Positions 1 through 8,528 of a stretch of 64,000 bases of DNA are shown here, in pieces. The first letter of the stretch is position 1; the number at the start of each line of letters is the position of its first letter. Below the pieces are notes generated by a model. That model was not told where the DNA came from, did no database searches, and worked only from the letters and a program-made list of their open reading frames with translations. Position numbers and translations under genes: made by a program. The DNA comes from Micromonospora sonchi (lineage in GTDB: Bacteria > Actinomycetota > Actinomycetes > Mycobacteriales > Micromonosporaceae): NCBI RefSeq assembly GCF_014646235.1, contig NZ_BMNB01000023.1:37490-101489 (forward strand). Direction: 5' to 3'.

Positions 1-451
1 GCACCAGCGCCTGGGCGAGCTTGACCCGCTGCTTCATGCCGGTGGAGTAGCCGCCCACCGGGCGGTGCCGCTCCTCGTGCAGCCCCACGTGGCGCAGCGC
101 CTCAGAGGCCCGCTCCCGGGCGACCGTGCGCGGCAGACCACTCATTCGGCCGAGATGGGTGATCAGCTCGGCGGCGGACAGGTCGGGCGGCAGGCAGTCG
201 TGCTCGGGCAGGTAACCGATCCGGGCGCGCACCGCCGGGGCGTCGACGGTCGGGTCGAGCCCCAGCACCTGGATCCGGCCGGCGGTCGGGGTCAGCAGGC
301 CGAGCAGCAGCTTGATCAGCGTGGACTTGCCGGCGCCGTTGGCGCCGACCAGGCCGACGATCCCTGGCTCGACCGCGACGGTCAGATCTGACAGCGCGGT
401 GACGCCGCCGCCGTAGACCTTCGTCAACGACTCGGTTGCGATCAGTGTCAC
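1..451 (-). CDS. ABC transporter ATP-binding protein (C-terminus beyond window)
   Basis: This is the N-terminal ~150 residues of an ABC ATPase that powers an exporter or an ABC-2 type permease. The Walker A motif GANGAGKST lies near residue 35, a Q-loop region follows, and the visible end reads GGYSTGMKQRVKLAQAL, which is the signature motif in the variant form common to ABC-2 ATPases. I chose the GTG at 451 because the homology begins directly with LIATESLTKVYGG. The gene runs off the left edge, so Walker B and the partner permease are not visible. The substrate cannot be told. It is transcribed away from the APS-kinase gene, so 452-617 is a divergent promoter region. Confidence 0.9.
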   Translation of the reverse strand, partial: MTLIATESLTKVYGGGVTALSDLTVAVEPGIVGLVGANGAGKSTLIKLLLGLLTPTAGRIQVLGLDPTVDAPAVRARIGYLPEHDCLPPDLSAAELITHLGRMSGLPRTVARERASEALRHVGLHEERHRPVGGYSTGMKQRVKLAQALV

Positions 452-617
452 GTCGACAGCCTAGAGAGAAGTAGCAACGCAGCGGCGCGGCTGGCCGCCC
501 TAGGTTTCCCTGATTTGCTCCGCCGGCCACCCCTAGAGGGCCCGGGAGCGGTGGTCCTCTCGACCGATCGGCGGGCGGCTGCGAAACTGTGTGCCGGTCG
601 CCGGAGTTGGGGGTTCG

Positions 618-2147
618 ATGAGCAACGGGTGGGTGCTGCCCGACGGGGTGCTTCGGGACGCGCCGACGTACACGCCGCGTCCCGGCGAGCTCGCGGATCT
701 GGAGCTGTTGCTGACCGGTGCGTACGCGCCGCTGACCGGCTTCATGACCCGGGCCGACCTGGTGTCGGTGAGCCGGCGTGGCCGGTTGGTCGACGGCGCG
801 CCGTGGCAGGTGGCGGTGACGCTCCAGGTGCCCCCGGCGCTGGTTCAGCAGCTCGACCTCGACGACCCGGACCGCCGCACGATCGTGCTCACCGACGGCG
901 AGGGCGCGCCGGCCGCGGCGCTGGAGGTGACCGACGCGTGGCAGGTGCGCGAGGGGGTGGCGGGGGTCGGCGGCGAGCTCCGTCGGCTCGGTGACGGTGG
1001 GCACGGGCCGTTCCAGCGGTTGCGACGTACGCCCGAGGAACTGCGCGCACTGCTGCCACCTGGCCGGGTGCTCGGGGTGATCGCCGACCGGCCGCTGCAC
1101 CGGCCGCAGCTGGCTCAGATCGCGCACGCCGTGCGTACCCTCAGCGCGCATCTGCTGGTCATCATCCCGGTGGGTGAGGACGGCGCCGGCGGGCTGCCGC
1201 CGGAGGCGCTGGTGCGCAGCGTTTTCGCCGCCCGCGACCGGATGCCGTCGGCGACGCTGGTCGCCGTGCCGCTGGCCCGCCGGTCGGACGAGATCAGCGA
1301 CGCGCTGCTGCGGGCCCGGGTCTGCGCCGCGTACGGCGTCACCCACCTGCTCTCCACCGGCGAGATGCTCTCCGGGGCCGGGCTGCGGGTGCTGCTTCCG
1401 CGCGAGCTGGCCTACGACAACCGGGACGGTCAGTGGCGCTGGCGCGAGGACATCCCGCCGCGCAACCGGCGGCTCGCCCTGGCTCAGCAGGAGATCGACG
1501 ATCTGCTCGACCGGGGCTTCCCGCTGCCCGAGTGGCACACGCCGCCGGCGGTGGCGAAGGAGCTGAGCCGGGCCCGGCCGCCCCGGCGGCACCGGGGCCT
1601 GGTGGTGTTCCTCACCGGGCTCTCCGGCTCGGGCAAGTCGACCGTCGCCGGTGGCCTCGCCAACGCCCTGCGGGAGCAGGGCGAGCGGACGGTCACCCTG
1701 CTCGACGGCGACGTGGTGCGCCGCGAGCTGACCGTTGGGCTGGGGTTCAGCAAGGCGGACCGGGACACCAACGTGCGGCGGATCGGCTGGGTGGCCGCCG
1801 AGATCGCCCGGCACCGGGGGATCGCCATCTGCTGCCCGATCGCGCCGTACGCGCAGGCCCGGGCGGCGGCCCGGGCGATGGCCGTCGCGGCGGGCGCGGG
1901 TTTCCTGCTGGTGCACGTCGCCACCCCGCTGGAGGTCTGCGAGCGACGCGACCGCAAGGGCCTGTACGCGCGAGCGCGCGCCGGTCTGCTCACCGGGATG
2001 ACCGGCATCGACGACCCGTACGAGGAACCCACCGACGCCGAGTTGGTGCTCGACACCACCGACCTCGGCGTGGACGAGGCGGTCCAGGCGGTGCTGCACC
2101 ACCTCAACGAGACCGGCTGGGTCGAGCCGCGAATGCCGTCGGTCTGA
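618..2147 (+). CDS. adenylylsulfate kinase fused to a degenerate ATP-sulfurylase-like domain
   Basis: The C-terminal ~190 residues are a complete APS kinase (ATP + APS to PAPS): P-loop GLSGSGKST, then LLDGDVVRRELTVGLGFSK and the R-D-x-N-x-R-R-I-G-W segment. The N-terminal ~310 residues follow the ATP sulfurylase plan (PUA-like part, then nucleotidyltransferase), but the catalytic stretch that is normally Q-T-R-N-P-x-H-R-A-H reads IADRPLHRPQ, so only the first His remains. I infer a kinase with an inactive or repurposed sulfurylase half. The ATG at 618 follows a GGAG at 603; an in-frame start at 591 is less likely. galT follows after 6 bp, suggesting a two-gene operon. No cysD/cysN or other sulfate genes are nearby, so a role in general sulfur assimilation is uncertain. 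Confidence 0.85.
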   Translation: MSNGWVLPDGVLRDAPTYTPRPGELADLELLLTGAYAPLTGFMTRADLVSVSRRGRLVDGAPWQVAVTLQVPPALVQQLDLDDPDRRTIVLTDGEGAPAAALEVTDAWQVREGVAGVGGELRRLGDGGHGPFQRLRRTPEELRALLPPGRVLGVIADRPLHRPQLAQIAHAVRTLSAHLLVIIPVGEDGAGGLPPEALVRSVFAARDRMPSATLVAVPLARRSDEISDALLRARVCAAYGVTHLLSTGEMLSGAGLRVLLPRELAYDNRDGQWRWREDIPPRNRRLALAQQEIDDLLDRGFPLPEWHTPPAVAKELSRARPPRRHRGLVVFLTGLSGSGKSTVAGGLANALREQGERTVTLLDGDVVRRELTVGLGFSKADRDTNVRRIGWVAAEIARHRGIAICCPIAPYAQARAAARAMAVAAGAGFLLVHVATPLEVCERRDRKGLYARARAGLLTGMTGIDDPYEEPTDAELVLDTTDLGVDEAVQAVLHHLNETGWVEPRMPSV

Positions 2148-2153
2148 GCAGCG

Positions 2154-3230
2154 ATGAAGCGTACCGAGATCACGTTGGCCGACGGCCGTGAGCTGATCTA
2201 CTTCGACGAGCGGGACGACGCCGTCCGGGACCAGCCGGACCGCCGGGAGCTGCCTCCTCCCCCGCCCGCCTCCCAGCTGCGCTACGACCCGCTCACCGAC
2301 GAGTGGGTGGCGCTCGCCGTGCATCGGCAGACGCGGACCTTCCTCCCGCCGGCCGACCAGTGCCCGCTCTGCCCCTCCACGGCGCAGCGGCTGAGCGAGA
2401 TCCCGGCCCCGGAGTACGCCGTGGCGGTCTTCGAGAACCGCTTTCCGGCCCTGAGCGGGCGGGTGGTCGAGGAGCCGGCCGAGATCACCCCGTTCACCCC
2501 GGTCCGGCCGGGCCGGGGGCGCTGCGAGGTGGTCTGCTTCACCGACGACCACCACTCCTGTTTCGCCGACCTGCCGCCGAGCCGGGTACGCACCGTGCTC
2601 GACGCGCTCGCCGACCGGACGGCGGTGCTCGGTGAGCTGGACGGGGTCGAGCAGGTCTTCTGCTTCGAGAACCGGGGCGTGGAGATCGGGGTGACCCTGC
2701 ACCACCCGCACGGGCAGATCTACGCGTACCCGTTCCTTCCGCCGCGTACCCGGTCACTGCTGGCCGCGGCCCGCCGGCACGCCGAGCGCACCGGCGGGCG
2801 CAACCTCTACGCCGACGTGCTGGCCGCCGAACGGGAGGCCGGCGAGCGGGTGGTGGCGGCGAACGAACACTGGACGGCGTACGTGCCGGCGGCGGCCCGC
2901 TGGCCGTTCGAGGTGCACCTCGCGCCGCACCGGCCGGTGCCCGACATCCCGGCGCTGACCGACGCCGAACGGGACGCCTTCGGCCCGCTCTACCTGGACC
3001 TGCTGCGCCGCTTCGACGGGCTGTTCGGCACGCCCATGCCGTACATCTCCGCCTGGCATCAGGCGCCGGTACGCGTCGACCGCGAACTGGGCCATCTGCA
3101 CCTGCAACTGTTCAGCGTCCGGCGGGCGGCGGACAAGCTGAAGTATCTGGCCGGGTCGGAGTCCGCGATGGGTGTCTTCATCAACGACGTCGCCCCGGAA
3201 CGCGCCGCCACCCTGCTGCGCGCCGCCTGA
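2154..3230 (+). CDS. galT: galactose-1-phosphate uridylyltransferase
   Basis: GalT exchanges UMP between UDP-glucose and galactose 1-phosphate in the Leloir pathway. The 358-residue protein has the family's CPLC zinc site near residue 66 and the active-site HPHGQ (in GVTLHHPHGQIYAYPF) near residue 185, whose second His is the uridylylated nucleophile. The C-terminal half carries the second HIT-like domain with HLHLQLFSVRR. Length and motif order are normal. No galK or galE lies beside it; instead it is 6 bp downstream of the APS-kinase fusion and probably co-transcribed with it. Two strong hairpins at 3261 and 3473 end the transcript. Confidence 0.93.
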   Translation: MKRTEITLADGRELIYFDERDDAVRDQPDRRELPPPPPASQLRYDPLTDEWVALAVHRQTRTFLPPADQCPLCPSTAQRLSEIPAPEYAVAVFENRFPALSGRVVEEPAEITPFTPVRPGRGRCEVVCFTDDHHSCFADLPPSRVRTVLDALADRTAVLGELDGVEQVFCFENRGVEIGVTLHHPHGQIYAYPFLPPRTRSLLAAARRHAERTGGRNLYADVLAAEREAGERVVAANEHWTAYVPAAARWPFEVHLAPHRPVPDIPALTDAERDAFGPLYLDLLRRFDGLFGTPMPYISAWHQAPVRVDRELGHLHLQLFSVRRAADKLKYLAGSESAMGVFINDVAPERAATLLRAA

Positions 3231-3260
3231 CCACCCGCCGCTGGGCGTGGAACGCAGGGC

Positions 3261-3288
3261 GCGGGGGGCCCGGGACAGGGCCCCCCGC
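3261..3288 (+). terminator. terminator hairpin after galT
   Basis: A perfect 11-bp stem (3261-3271 with 3278-3288) closes a 6-nt loop 30 bp past the galT stop. It has no clear T-run, as is common in high-GC actinomycetes. Confidence 0.6.
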
Positions 3289-3472
3289 AGGGAAGGGACG
3301 GCTGGCTGTGCACGACAGCCGGGAAGGCTGGCTGCTCGGCGTTCATGCCGGGCCGCGGTCACGGTCAACCTTCCGGGACGGGACTGGCATCTCGTCCCGC
3401 CAGTACAACGAGGATGCGCAGGCCCGGGTGACGCGACCTCGGCCGGGTCGGGCGATCCGGCGTACCGGAAGC

Positions 3473-3508
3473 GTCGAGCCCGCCGGCGCAGGGGCCGGCG
3501 GGCTCGAC
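3473..3508. terminator. bidirectional terminator between galT and icd
   Basis: A perfect 15-bp inverted repeat (3473-3487 with 3494-3508) with a 6-nt loop sits between the convergent galT and icd genes, 16 bp beyond the icd stop codon. It can fold in either transcript. Confidence 0.75.
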
Positions 3509-3524
3509 GGGGTGCTGCGGTGGC

Positions 3525-4742
3525 TCAGGCGGCCAGGCGGCGCGCCAGGTTCTCGTCGAGCGTGTTCATGAACTCGTCGGTGCTCTGCCACGGGGCGTCC
3601 CGCGAGATCAGCAGCGCGAGGTCCTTGGTCATCTGGCCGCTCTCGACGGTGTCGACGATGACCTGCTCCAGGGTGTTGGCGAACTCGGTGACCGCCGGAG
3701 TGCCGTCCAGCTTGCCCCGGTGGGCCAGGCCCCGGGTCCAGGCGTAGATCGAGGCGATCGGGTTGGTCGAGGTCTTCTCGCCCTTCTGCCACTGCCGGTA
3801 GTGCCGGGTGACGGTGCCGTGTGCGGCCTCGGCCTCGACGGTGCGGCCGTCGGGCGAGAGCAGGACCGACGTCATCAGGCCGAGCGAGCCGAAGCCCTGC
3901 GCGACGGTGTCGGACTGCACGTCACCGTCGTAGTTCTTGCACGCCCAGACGTAACCGCCCTCCCACTTCAGCGCGGCGGCGACCATGTCGTCGATGAGCC
4001 GGTGCTCGTAGGTGAGGCCGGCCGCGTCGAACTCCGCCTTGAACTCGTTCTCGAACACCTCGGCGAAGATGTCCTTGAACCGGCCGTCGTACGCCTTGAG
4101 GATGGTGTTCTTGGTCGACATGTAGACCGGGTAGCCGCGGTCCAGGCCGTAGCGGAACGAGGCCCGGGCGAAGTCCCGGATCGAGTCGTCGTAGTTGTAC
4201 ATGCCCATCGCGATGCCGCCGCCCGGGAAGTTGGCGACCTCCATCTCGACCGGCTGCGAACCGTCGGCGGGGGTGTAGGTCATGGTCACCGTGCCCGGTC
4301 CGGGGACGACGAAGTCGGTGGCCCGGTACTGGTCGCCGTGGGCGTGCCGGCCGATGATGATCGGCTTGGTCCAGCCCGGGACGAGCCGCGGCACGTTCGA
4401 CATGATGATCGGCTCGCGGAAGACGACGCCGCCGAGGATGTTGCGGATGGTGCCGTTCGGCGACCGCCACATCTTCTTCAGCCCGAACTCCTCCACCCGG
4501 GCCTCGTCCGGGGTGATGGTGGCGCACTTGACGCCGACGCCGTGCTCCTTGATGGCGTTGGCGGCGTCGATGGTGACCTGGTCGTCGGTGGCGTCGCGGT
4601 GCTGGATCGACAGGTCGTAGTAGTGCAGGTCGACGTCGAGGTAGGGCAGGATCAGCTGCTCCCGGATCTGCTTCCAGATAATCCGGGTCATCTCGTCGCC
4701 GTCGAGCTCCACGACCGGGTTGTTTACCTTGATCTTCGCCAT
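3525..4742 (-). CDS. icd: NADP-dependent isocitrate dehydrogenase (homodimeric type)
   Basis: This enzyme oxidises isocitrate to 2-oxoglutarate in the TCA cycle with NADP. The 405-residue protein is of the eukaryote-like homodimeric class: it starts MAKIKVNNPVVELDGDEMTR and has the substrate-binding segment MWRSPNGTIRNILGGVVFREPI near residues 90-112, the metal-binding YDGDVQSD near 270, and EAAHGTVTRHYR near 305. Length is normal for the class. The ATG at 4742 begins at the conserved N-terminus. It stands alone, with its own terminator at 3473-3508. Confidence 0.96.
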   Translation of the reverse strand: MAKIKVNNPVVELDGDEMTRIIWKQIREQLILPYLDVDLHYYDLSIQHRDATDDQVTIDAANAIKEHGVGVKCATITPDEARVEEFGLKKMWRSPNGTIRNILGGVVFREPIIMSNVPRLVPGWTKPIIIGRHAHGDQYRATDFVVPGPGTVTMTYTPADGSQPVEMEVANFPGGGIAMGMYNYDDSIRDFARASFRYGLDRGYPVYMSTKNTILKAYDGRFKDIFAEVFENEFKAEFDAAGLTYEHRLIDDMVAAALKWEGGYVWACKNYDGDVQSDTVAQGFGSLGLMTSVLLSPDGRTVEAEAAHGTVTRHYRQWQKGEKTSTNPIASIYAWTRGLAHRGKLDGTPAVTEFANTLEQVIVDTVESGQMTKDLALLISRDAPWQSTDEFMNTLDENLARRLAA

Positions 4743-4928
4743 CGGCCGGCGCTCCTCTCGGGGGACACGTGCTTAAGCAGTACGAGCGTACTGGACCCGC
4801 CTCGACCGGGAACGCCGCGGCCACCGGTTCGCCGGACCCGGCCGGGCCCGGGGGGCTGTTACCCCGCCGGGCTCCGGGCATGCCGGCCGGCCGCGACAGC
4901 CCGGATCAGCAGGCCGCGACGGTCCGGA

Positions 4929-5324
4929 TCAGGCGGTCTCCGGGCCGTGTACCCACTGCACCAACTGGAGGATCACCCCGTTCGGGTCGGTGACCTGGAA
5001 GAAGCGCTCCCCCCAGGGCTCGGTCTGGATCGGGGTGGTGATCGGCACGCCGGCCGCCTGAATGCGGGCGTACTCGGCGTCGATGTCGTCCACCACGAAG
5101 GCGACGAGCACTCCCTGCGCCCGCTGCGTCCGCAGGCTCGCCGGCTGGAGGCTGGCCAGCCCGGTACGCAGGAAGATCAGGTTGAAGCCGGCCCCGTCCC
5201 GGGCCAGCGAGACGAACCCGTCGGCCGCCATCTCCTCCCGGAACCCGAAGTGCTGCTTGACGAACTCGGCCGAGGCCGTCACGTCCTCGACGTTGAGCGA
5301 GATGGCCGATGCGGTGATGTCCAC
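4929..5324 (-). CDS. VOC (glyoxalase/bleomycin-resistance fold) protein
   Basis: A 131-residue single-module vicinal-oxygen-chelate protein. It begins ITASAISLNVEDVTASAEFVKQHFGF and ends with the typical FFQVTDPNGVILQLVQW, where the Glu/Gln of the last strand often helps bind metal. Such proteins act as lyases, dioxygenases or drug-binding proteins; the substrate cannot be read from sequence. The GTG at 5324 is preceded by AGGAGA at good spacing; longer upstream starts run through the regulatory region. It is divergent from a TetR gene with a shared palindromic operator, so it is probably the regulator's target. Confidence 0.85.
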   Translation of the reverse strand: MDITASAISLNVEDVTASAEFVKQHFGFREEMAADGFVSLARDGAGFNLIFLRTGLASLQPASLRTQRAQGVLVAFVVDDIDAEYARIQAAGVPITTPIQTEPWGERFFQVTDPNGVILQLVQWVHGPETA

Positions 5325-5355
5325 GCGCTCTCCTGAGAGTCGGAAACTTTTACTC

Positions 5356-5384
5356 CGTACATTGTACATCGTACTGCGTACGAT
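5356..5384. promoter_or_regulatory. probable TetR operator with overlapping divergent promoters
   Basis: The gap between the VOC and TetR genes holds ATCGTAC-TGC-GTACGAT, a perfect 17-bp palindrome at 5368-5384, next to GTACATTGTAC, an 11-bp palindrome at 5357-5367. The -10-like hexamer TACAAT (minus strand, 5366-5361) and TACGAT (plus strand, 5379-5384) lie inside these palindromes. Binding here would cover both promoters, which fits an autoregulating TetR repressor. Confidence 0.7.
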
Positions 5385-5408
5385 GATTTGACCTGCGAAG
5401 ATCGGAGC

Positions 5409-6176
5409 GTGCCCAACCACCGCACCGGAGCCGGAGATCCCGCCCACACCCTGCGACTGCTCTGGCGGCAGCCCGACGAGGGCCCGCGCCGCGGCCCACG
5501 CCAGGGCCGCACCCTCGACGAGATCGTGACGGCCGCGATCGAGCTGGCGGACGCCGAAGGACTGGACGCGGTGACCATGCGCGCGCTCGCCCAGGCCGTC
5601 GGCGTGGCGCCGATGACCCTCTACACGTACGTGCCGGGCAAGGCCGAACTGCTCGACCTGATGCTGGACGCGATCTACGCGCAGATGCCCAGGCCGGACC
5701 GTTCCGGCCAACCGTGGCGCGCGCGGGTGGCGGCGCTCGCCCGGGACAATCGGGACCTCTTCACCGCCCACCCCTGGGCCGCCGAGGTCGCCACCGGCCG
5801 CCCGCCGCTCGGGCCGGGCCTGATGGCCAAGTACGAGCACGAACTGCGCGCCTTCGACGGCACCGGCCTGGACGACGTGACCCGGGACGCCGCGTTGACC
5901 TACGTCCTCGACTTCGTCCGGGCCGCGGCTCGGTCGGCGGCCGATGCGCGGTCCGCGCGGCAGGACAGCGCCTGGACCGACGAACAGTGGTGGGCGGCGA
6001 ACGCGCCCCTGTTGGCGCAGGTGCTCGACGAGCGGCGGTATCCGACCGCCGTCCGGGTCGGCGCCGCGGCGGGAGCCGCCCAGAACGCCGCCTACCACCC
6101 CGACCAGGCGTACGAGTTCGGCCTGGCCCGGGTCCTCGACGGCCTCGCCACCCTGATCCCCCCACCTGAGGTGTAA
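5409..6176 (+). CDS. TetR/AcrR-family transcriptional regulator
   Basis: A one-component repressor of about 255 residues. The N-terminal helix-turn-helix is clear near residues 35-85: LDEIVTAAIELADAEGLDAVTMRALAQAVGVAPMTLYTYVPGKAELLDLM. The rest is an alpha-helical ligand-binding domain of the TetR_C type with a Trp-rich segment (DEQWWAAN). The GTG at 5409 is the first plausible start; a TTG at 5388 is also in frame. Its stop codon TAA is formed by the first bases of a dispersed repeat (6174 on), so the present C-terminus may have been set by that insertion. It probably regulates itself and the VOC gene through 5356-5384. Confidence 0.88.
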   Translation: MPNHRTGAGDPAHTLRLLWRQPDEGPRRGPRQGRTLDEIVTAAIELADAEGLDAVTMRALAQAVGVAPMTLYTYVPGKAELLDLMLDAIYAQMPRPDRSGQPWRARVAALARDNRDLFTAHPWAAEVATGRPPLGPGLMAKYEHELRAFDGTGLDDVTRDAALTYVLDFVRAAARSAADARSARQDSAWTDEQWWAANAPLLAQVLDERRYPTAVRVGAAAGAAQNAAYHPDQAYEFGLARVLDGLATLIPPPEV

Positions 6177-6231
6177 GGAAGGGCCCCTTCTTAACGCCTG
6201 CGGTATAGGAAGGGCCCCCTATTAACACCCG
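6174..6231. repeat. dispersed composite GGGCCC palindrome, copy 1
   Basis: Two GC-rich half-palindromes centred on GGGCCC (AAGGAAGGGCCCCTTCTTAA and GGAAGGGCCCCCTATTAACA) are separated by CGCCTGCGGTATA. Related copies lie at 32465-32518 and 63184-63240. This one begins exactly at the TetR stop codon and lies between the convergent tetR and mdh genes, where it may also work as a terminator. Confidence 0.8.
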
Positions 6232-6323
6232 CGGCGGCGGGGTGCAACGGCGACGGGTGGCGGCGAGGGCCCAACGGCGAGCGCCCCGCGAAGGGGATCG
6301 CGGGGCGCTGCTTCGAGAGTGGT

Positions 6324-7274
6324 TCACATGCTGGAGATGTCGGCCTGCTTGGCGCGGACGGCTTCGGCGGCCTCCTTCAGGGCGGCCAGCTCGTCGGCGT
6401 CCAGGTCGGTCTCGACGATTCGCCGGACGCCGTCGCGGCCGATCTCGGCCTCGACGCCCAGGTAGACCCCGGAGATGCCGTACTCGCCGTCGACCCAGGC
6501 GCAGACCGGCATGACCTCGCCGGAGTCCTCCACCACGGCCTTGGCCATCCGGGCGGCGGCGGCCGACGGGGCGTAGTAGGCCGAGCCGGTCTTGAGCAGC
6601 GCCACCACCTCGGCGCCACCGTTGCGGGTCCGGACGACCAGGTCCTCGATCTGCTCGGCCGGCATGACGTCGCGCAGCGGCTTGCCGTTCACGGTGCTCT
6701 GCGACGGCACCGGGACCATGGTGTCGCCGTGCGAGCCGAGGGTCAGCGTCTTCACCGACTTCACCGGCACGTCCAGCGCCTCGGCCACGAAGTTGGTGAA
6801 CCGGGCGGTGTCCAGCATGCCGGCCTGGCCGAGCACCCGGTTGCGCGGGAACTGGGTGGCGATCTGCGCCAACGCGGTCATCTCGTCCAGCGGGTTGGAC
6901 ACGACGATGACGACGGCGCTCGGGGCGTACTTCGCGACGTTCTCGGCGACCTGCCGCACGATCTTGGCGTTGGTCTCCAGCAGGTCCATCCGGCTCATGC
7001 CCGGCTTGCGGGGCAGACCGGCCGTGATGACGACGACGTCCGAACCCTCGATGGCCTCGTAGCCCTCACCGGTCGGGCTGGTGGTGATCCCGACGACCTT
7101 GGTCTCGAAGCCCTCCACCGGACGCGACTGGTTGAGGTCGAGGGCGATGCCCGCGGGCTTGCCCTCGATGATGTCGGTGATCACGACGGTGTCGAAGACG
7201 TCGTACTCGGCCAGGCGTTGCACGGTGGTGGAGCCGTAGAAGCCGGCGCCGACGACAGTGACCTTCTTACCCAT
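6324..7274 (-). CDS. mdh: malate dehydrogenase (LDH-like type)
   Basis: It interconverts malate and oxaloacetate with NAD in the TCA cycle. The 316-residue protein has the Rossmann motif VVGAGFYGSTT near residue 8, the substrate loop RKPGMSRMDLL near residue 90 (the Arg pair is typical of malate specificity), VSNPLDEMT near 125 and the catalytic His in GSHGDTMV near 180. This is the tetrameric LDH-like class. In Streptomyces also mdh lies close to folD. The ATG at 7274 starts directly at the nucleotide-binding strand. Confidence 0.96.
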   Translation of the reverse strand: MGKKVTVVGAGFYGSTTVQRLAEYDVFDTVVITDIIEGKPAGIALDLNQSRPVEGFETKVVGITTSPTGEGYEAIEGSDVVVITAGLPRKPGMSRMDLLETNAKIVRQVAENVAKYAPSAVVIVVSNPLDEMTALAQIATQFPRNRVLGQAGMLDTARFTNFVAEALDVPVKSVKTLTLGSHGDTMVPVPSQSTVNGKPLRDVMPAEQIEDLVVRTRNGGAEVVALLKTGSAYYAPSAAAARMAKAVVEDSGEVMPVCAWVDGEYGISGVYLGVEAEIGRDGVRRIVETDLDADELAALKEAAEAVRAKQADISSM

Positions 7275-7374
7275 GGTCGTCCCACTCCCTGTAACCAGTC
7301 GGTTTTCCGGACGGTATCAGCCATCCTGGCACCGATCAGGCGAGGGGCGGAGGGATATGACCCTTCCCTACACC

Positions 7375-8235
7375 TCAGCCACGTTCGGCGCGTTCGACCA
7401 CGTTGGTGAGGAGCATGGCGCGGGTCATCGGGCCGACGCCGCCGGGCATCGGCACCAGCTTGCCGGCCACCTCGGCCACCTCCGGGTCCACGTCGCCGGT
7501 GTAGCGGCCCTTGCCGTCCGGGCCGATCACCCGGGTGATGCCCACGTCGACCACGACCGCGCCCGGGTTGATCATGTCGGCGGTGAGCAGGCCGGGCACG
7601 CCGGCGGCGACGATGACGATGTCGGCGGAGCGGGTGTGCGCGGCGAGGTCGAGGGTGCCGGTGTGGCAGAGGGTCACCGTGGCGTTCTCGCTGCGCCGGG
7701 TGAGCAGCAGCCCGAGCGGGCGGCCCACGGTGTTGCCCCGGCCCACCACCGCGATGTTGGCGCCGCGCAGCGGCACCTCGTGCCGGCGGAGCAGTTCCAC
7801 GATGCCGCGCGGGGTGCACGGCAGCGGCCCGTCGTAGCCGAGCACCAGCCGACCCAGGTTGACCGGGTGCAGGCCGTCGGCGTCCTTGTCCGGGTCGATC
7901 AGCTCCAGCACCCGTTGCGTGTCCAGCTGCGCCGGCAGCGGCAGCTGCACGATGTAGCCGTGGCACGCCGGGTCGGCGTTCAGCTCGGCGAGGGTCTCGT
8001 CGACCTGCGCCTGGGTGGCGTCGGCGGGCAGCTCCCGACGGATCGAGGCGACGCCGACCTCCGCGCAGTCGCGGTGCTTGCCGTTGACGTACGCCTGCGA
8101 GCCGGGATCGGAGCCGACCAGCACCGTGCCCAGCCCCGGCACGGTGCCCCGTTCCGCCAGCGCCTTGACCCGCGTCCGCAGCTCGTCCTTGATCTCGGCT
8201 GCGGTCGCCTTGCCGTCCAGAAGCGTCGCCGTCAC
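7375..8235 (-). CDS. folD: methylenetetrahydrofolate dehydrogenase / methenyltetrahydrofolate cyclohydrolase
   Basis: Bifunctional folate enzyme that makes 10-formyl-THF for purine synthesis. The 286-residue protein shows the family's YVNGKHRDC segment with the catalytic Lys near residue 52, VQLPLPAQLD near 95, the PCTPRGIVELLRRH motif near 137 and the NADP-binding GRGNTVGRPLGLLL near 165. GTG start at 8235. It supplies one-carbon units for PurN and PurH, which lie 10 kb away. Just past its stop, 7361-7376 resembles the left edge of repeat copy 1. Confidence 0.96.
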   Translation of the reverse strand: MTATLLDGKATAAEIKDELRTRVKALAERGTVPGLGTVLVGSDPGSQAYVNGKHRDCAEVGVASIRRELPADATQAQVDETLAELNADPACHGYIVQLPLPAQLDTQRVLELIDPDKDADGLHPVNLGRLVLGYDGPLPCTPRGIVELLRRHEVPLRGANIAVVGRGNTVGRPLGLLLTRRSENATVTLCHTGTLDLAAHTRSADIVIVAAGVPGLLTADMINPGAVVVDVGITRVIGPDGKGRYTGDVDPEVAEVAGKLVPMPGGVGPMTRAMLLTNVVERAERG

Positions 8236-8428
8236 GCCTCAGATCGTCTCACGCCCGGCTCCGTCGACCACGCCGGCCGGCAACCTCGGACCAAGACACT
8301 ACTTTCCGTGACGTGTCGTTCGTCACTCTGCGTGACGATGCAGGCGGTTCAACGCCGCACGGTCCGGACCCCCAGGCACGAACACCCCCAATCCGACGGC
8401 GACACCGATCAGCCGTAACTCGGTTAAG

Positions 8429-8458
8429 TTGGCCGACTCGCGGTGCACGACCTACCGT
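8429..8458 (+). promoter_or_regulatory. candidate promoter of the first peptide ABC operon
   Basis: TTGGCC (8429-8434) and TACCGT (8453-8458) are separated by 18 bp, upstream of the binding-protein gene. Further upstream, GTGACG/CGTCAC (8308-8313 with 8321-8326) and another GTGACG at 8332 may form an operator. This is a weak, pattern-based call. Confidence 0.3.
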
Positions 8459-8528
8459 TGCCCGTCGTTGCGCAGAGTCACCCCAACGCCGGGCCTGACT
8501 GCGCAGCGTGAGGAGATGAGGAGGCTTA

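Noticed and set aside
102..2711. An 869-codon open frame on the minus strand across the APS-kinase gene
   Set aside because: It is a shadow of the real plus-strand genes; it is Arg/Gly/Pro-rich with no domain, as happens opposite high-GC coding sequence.
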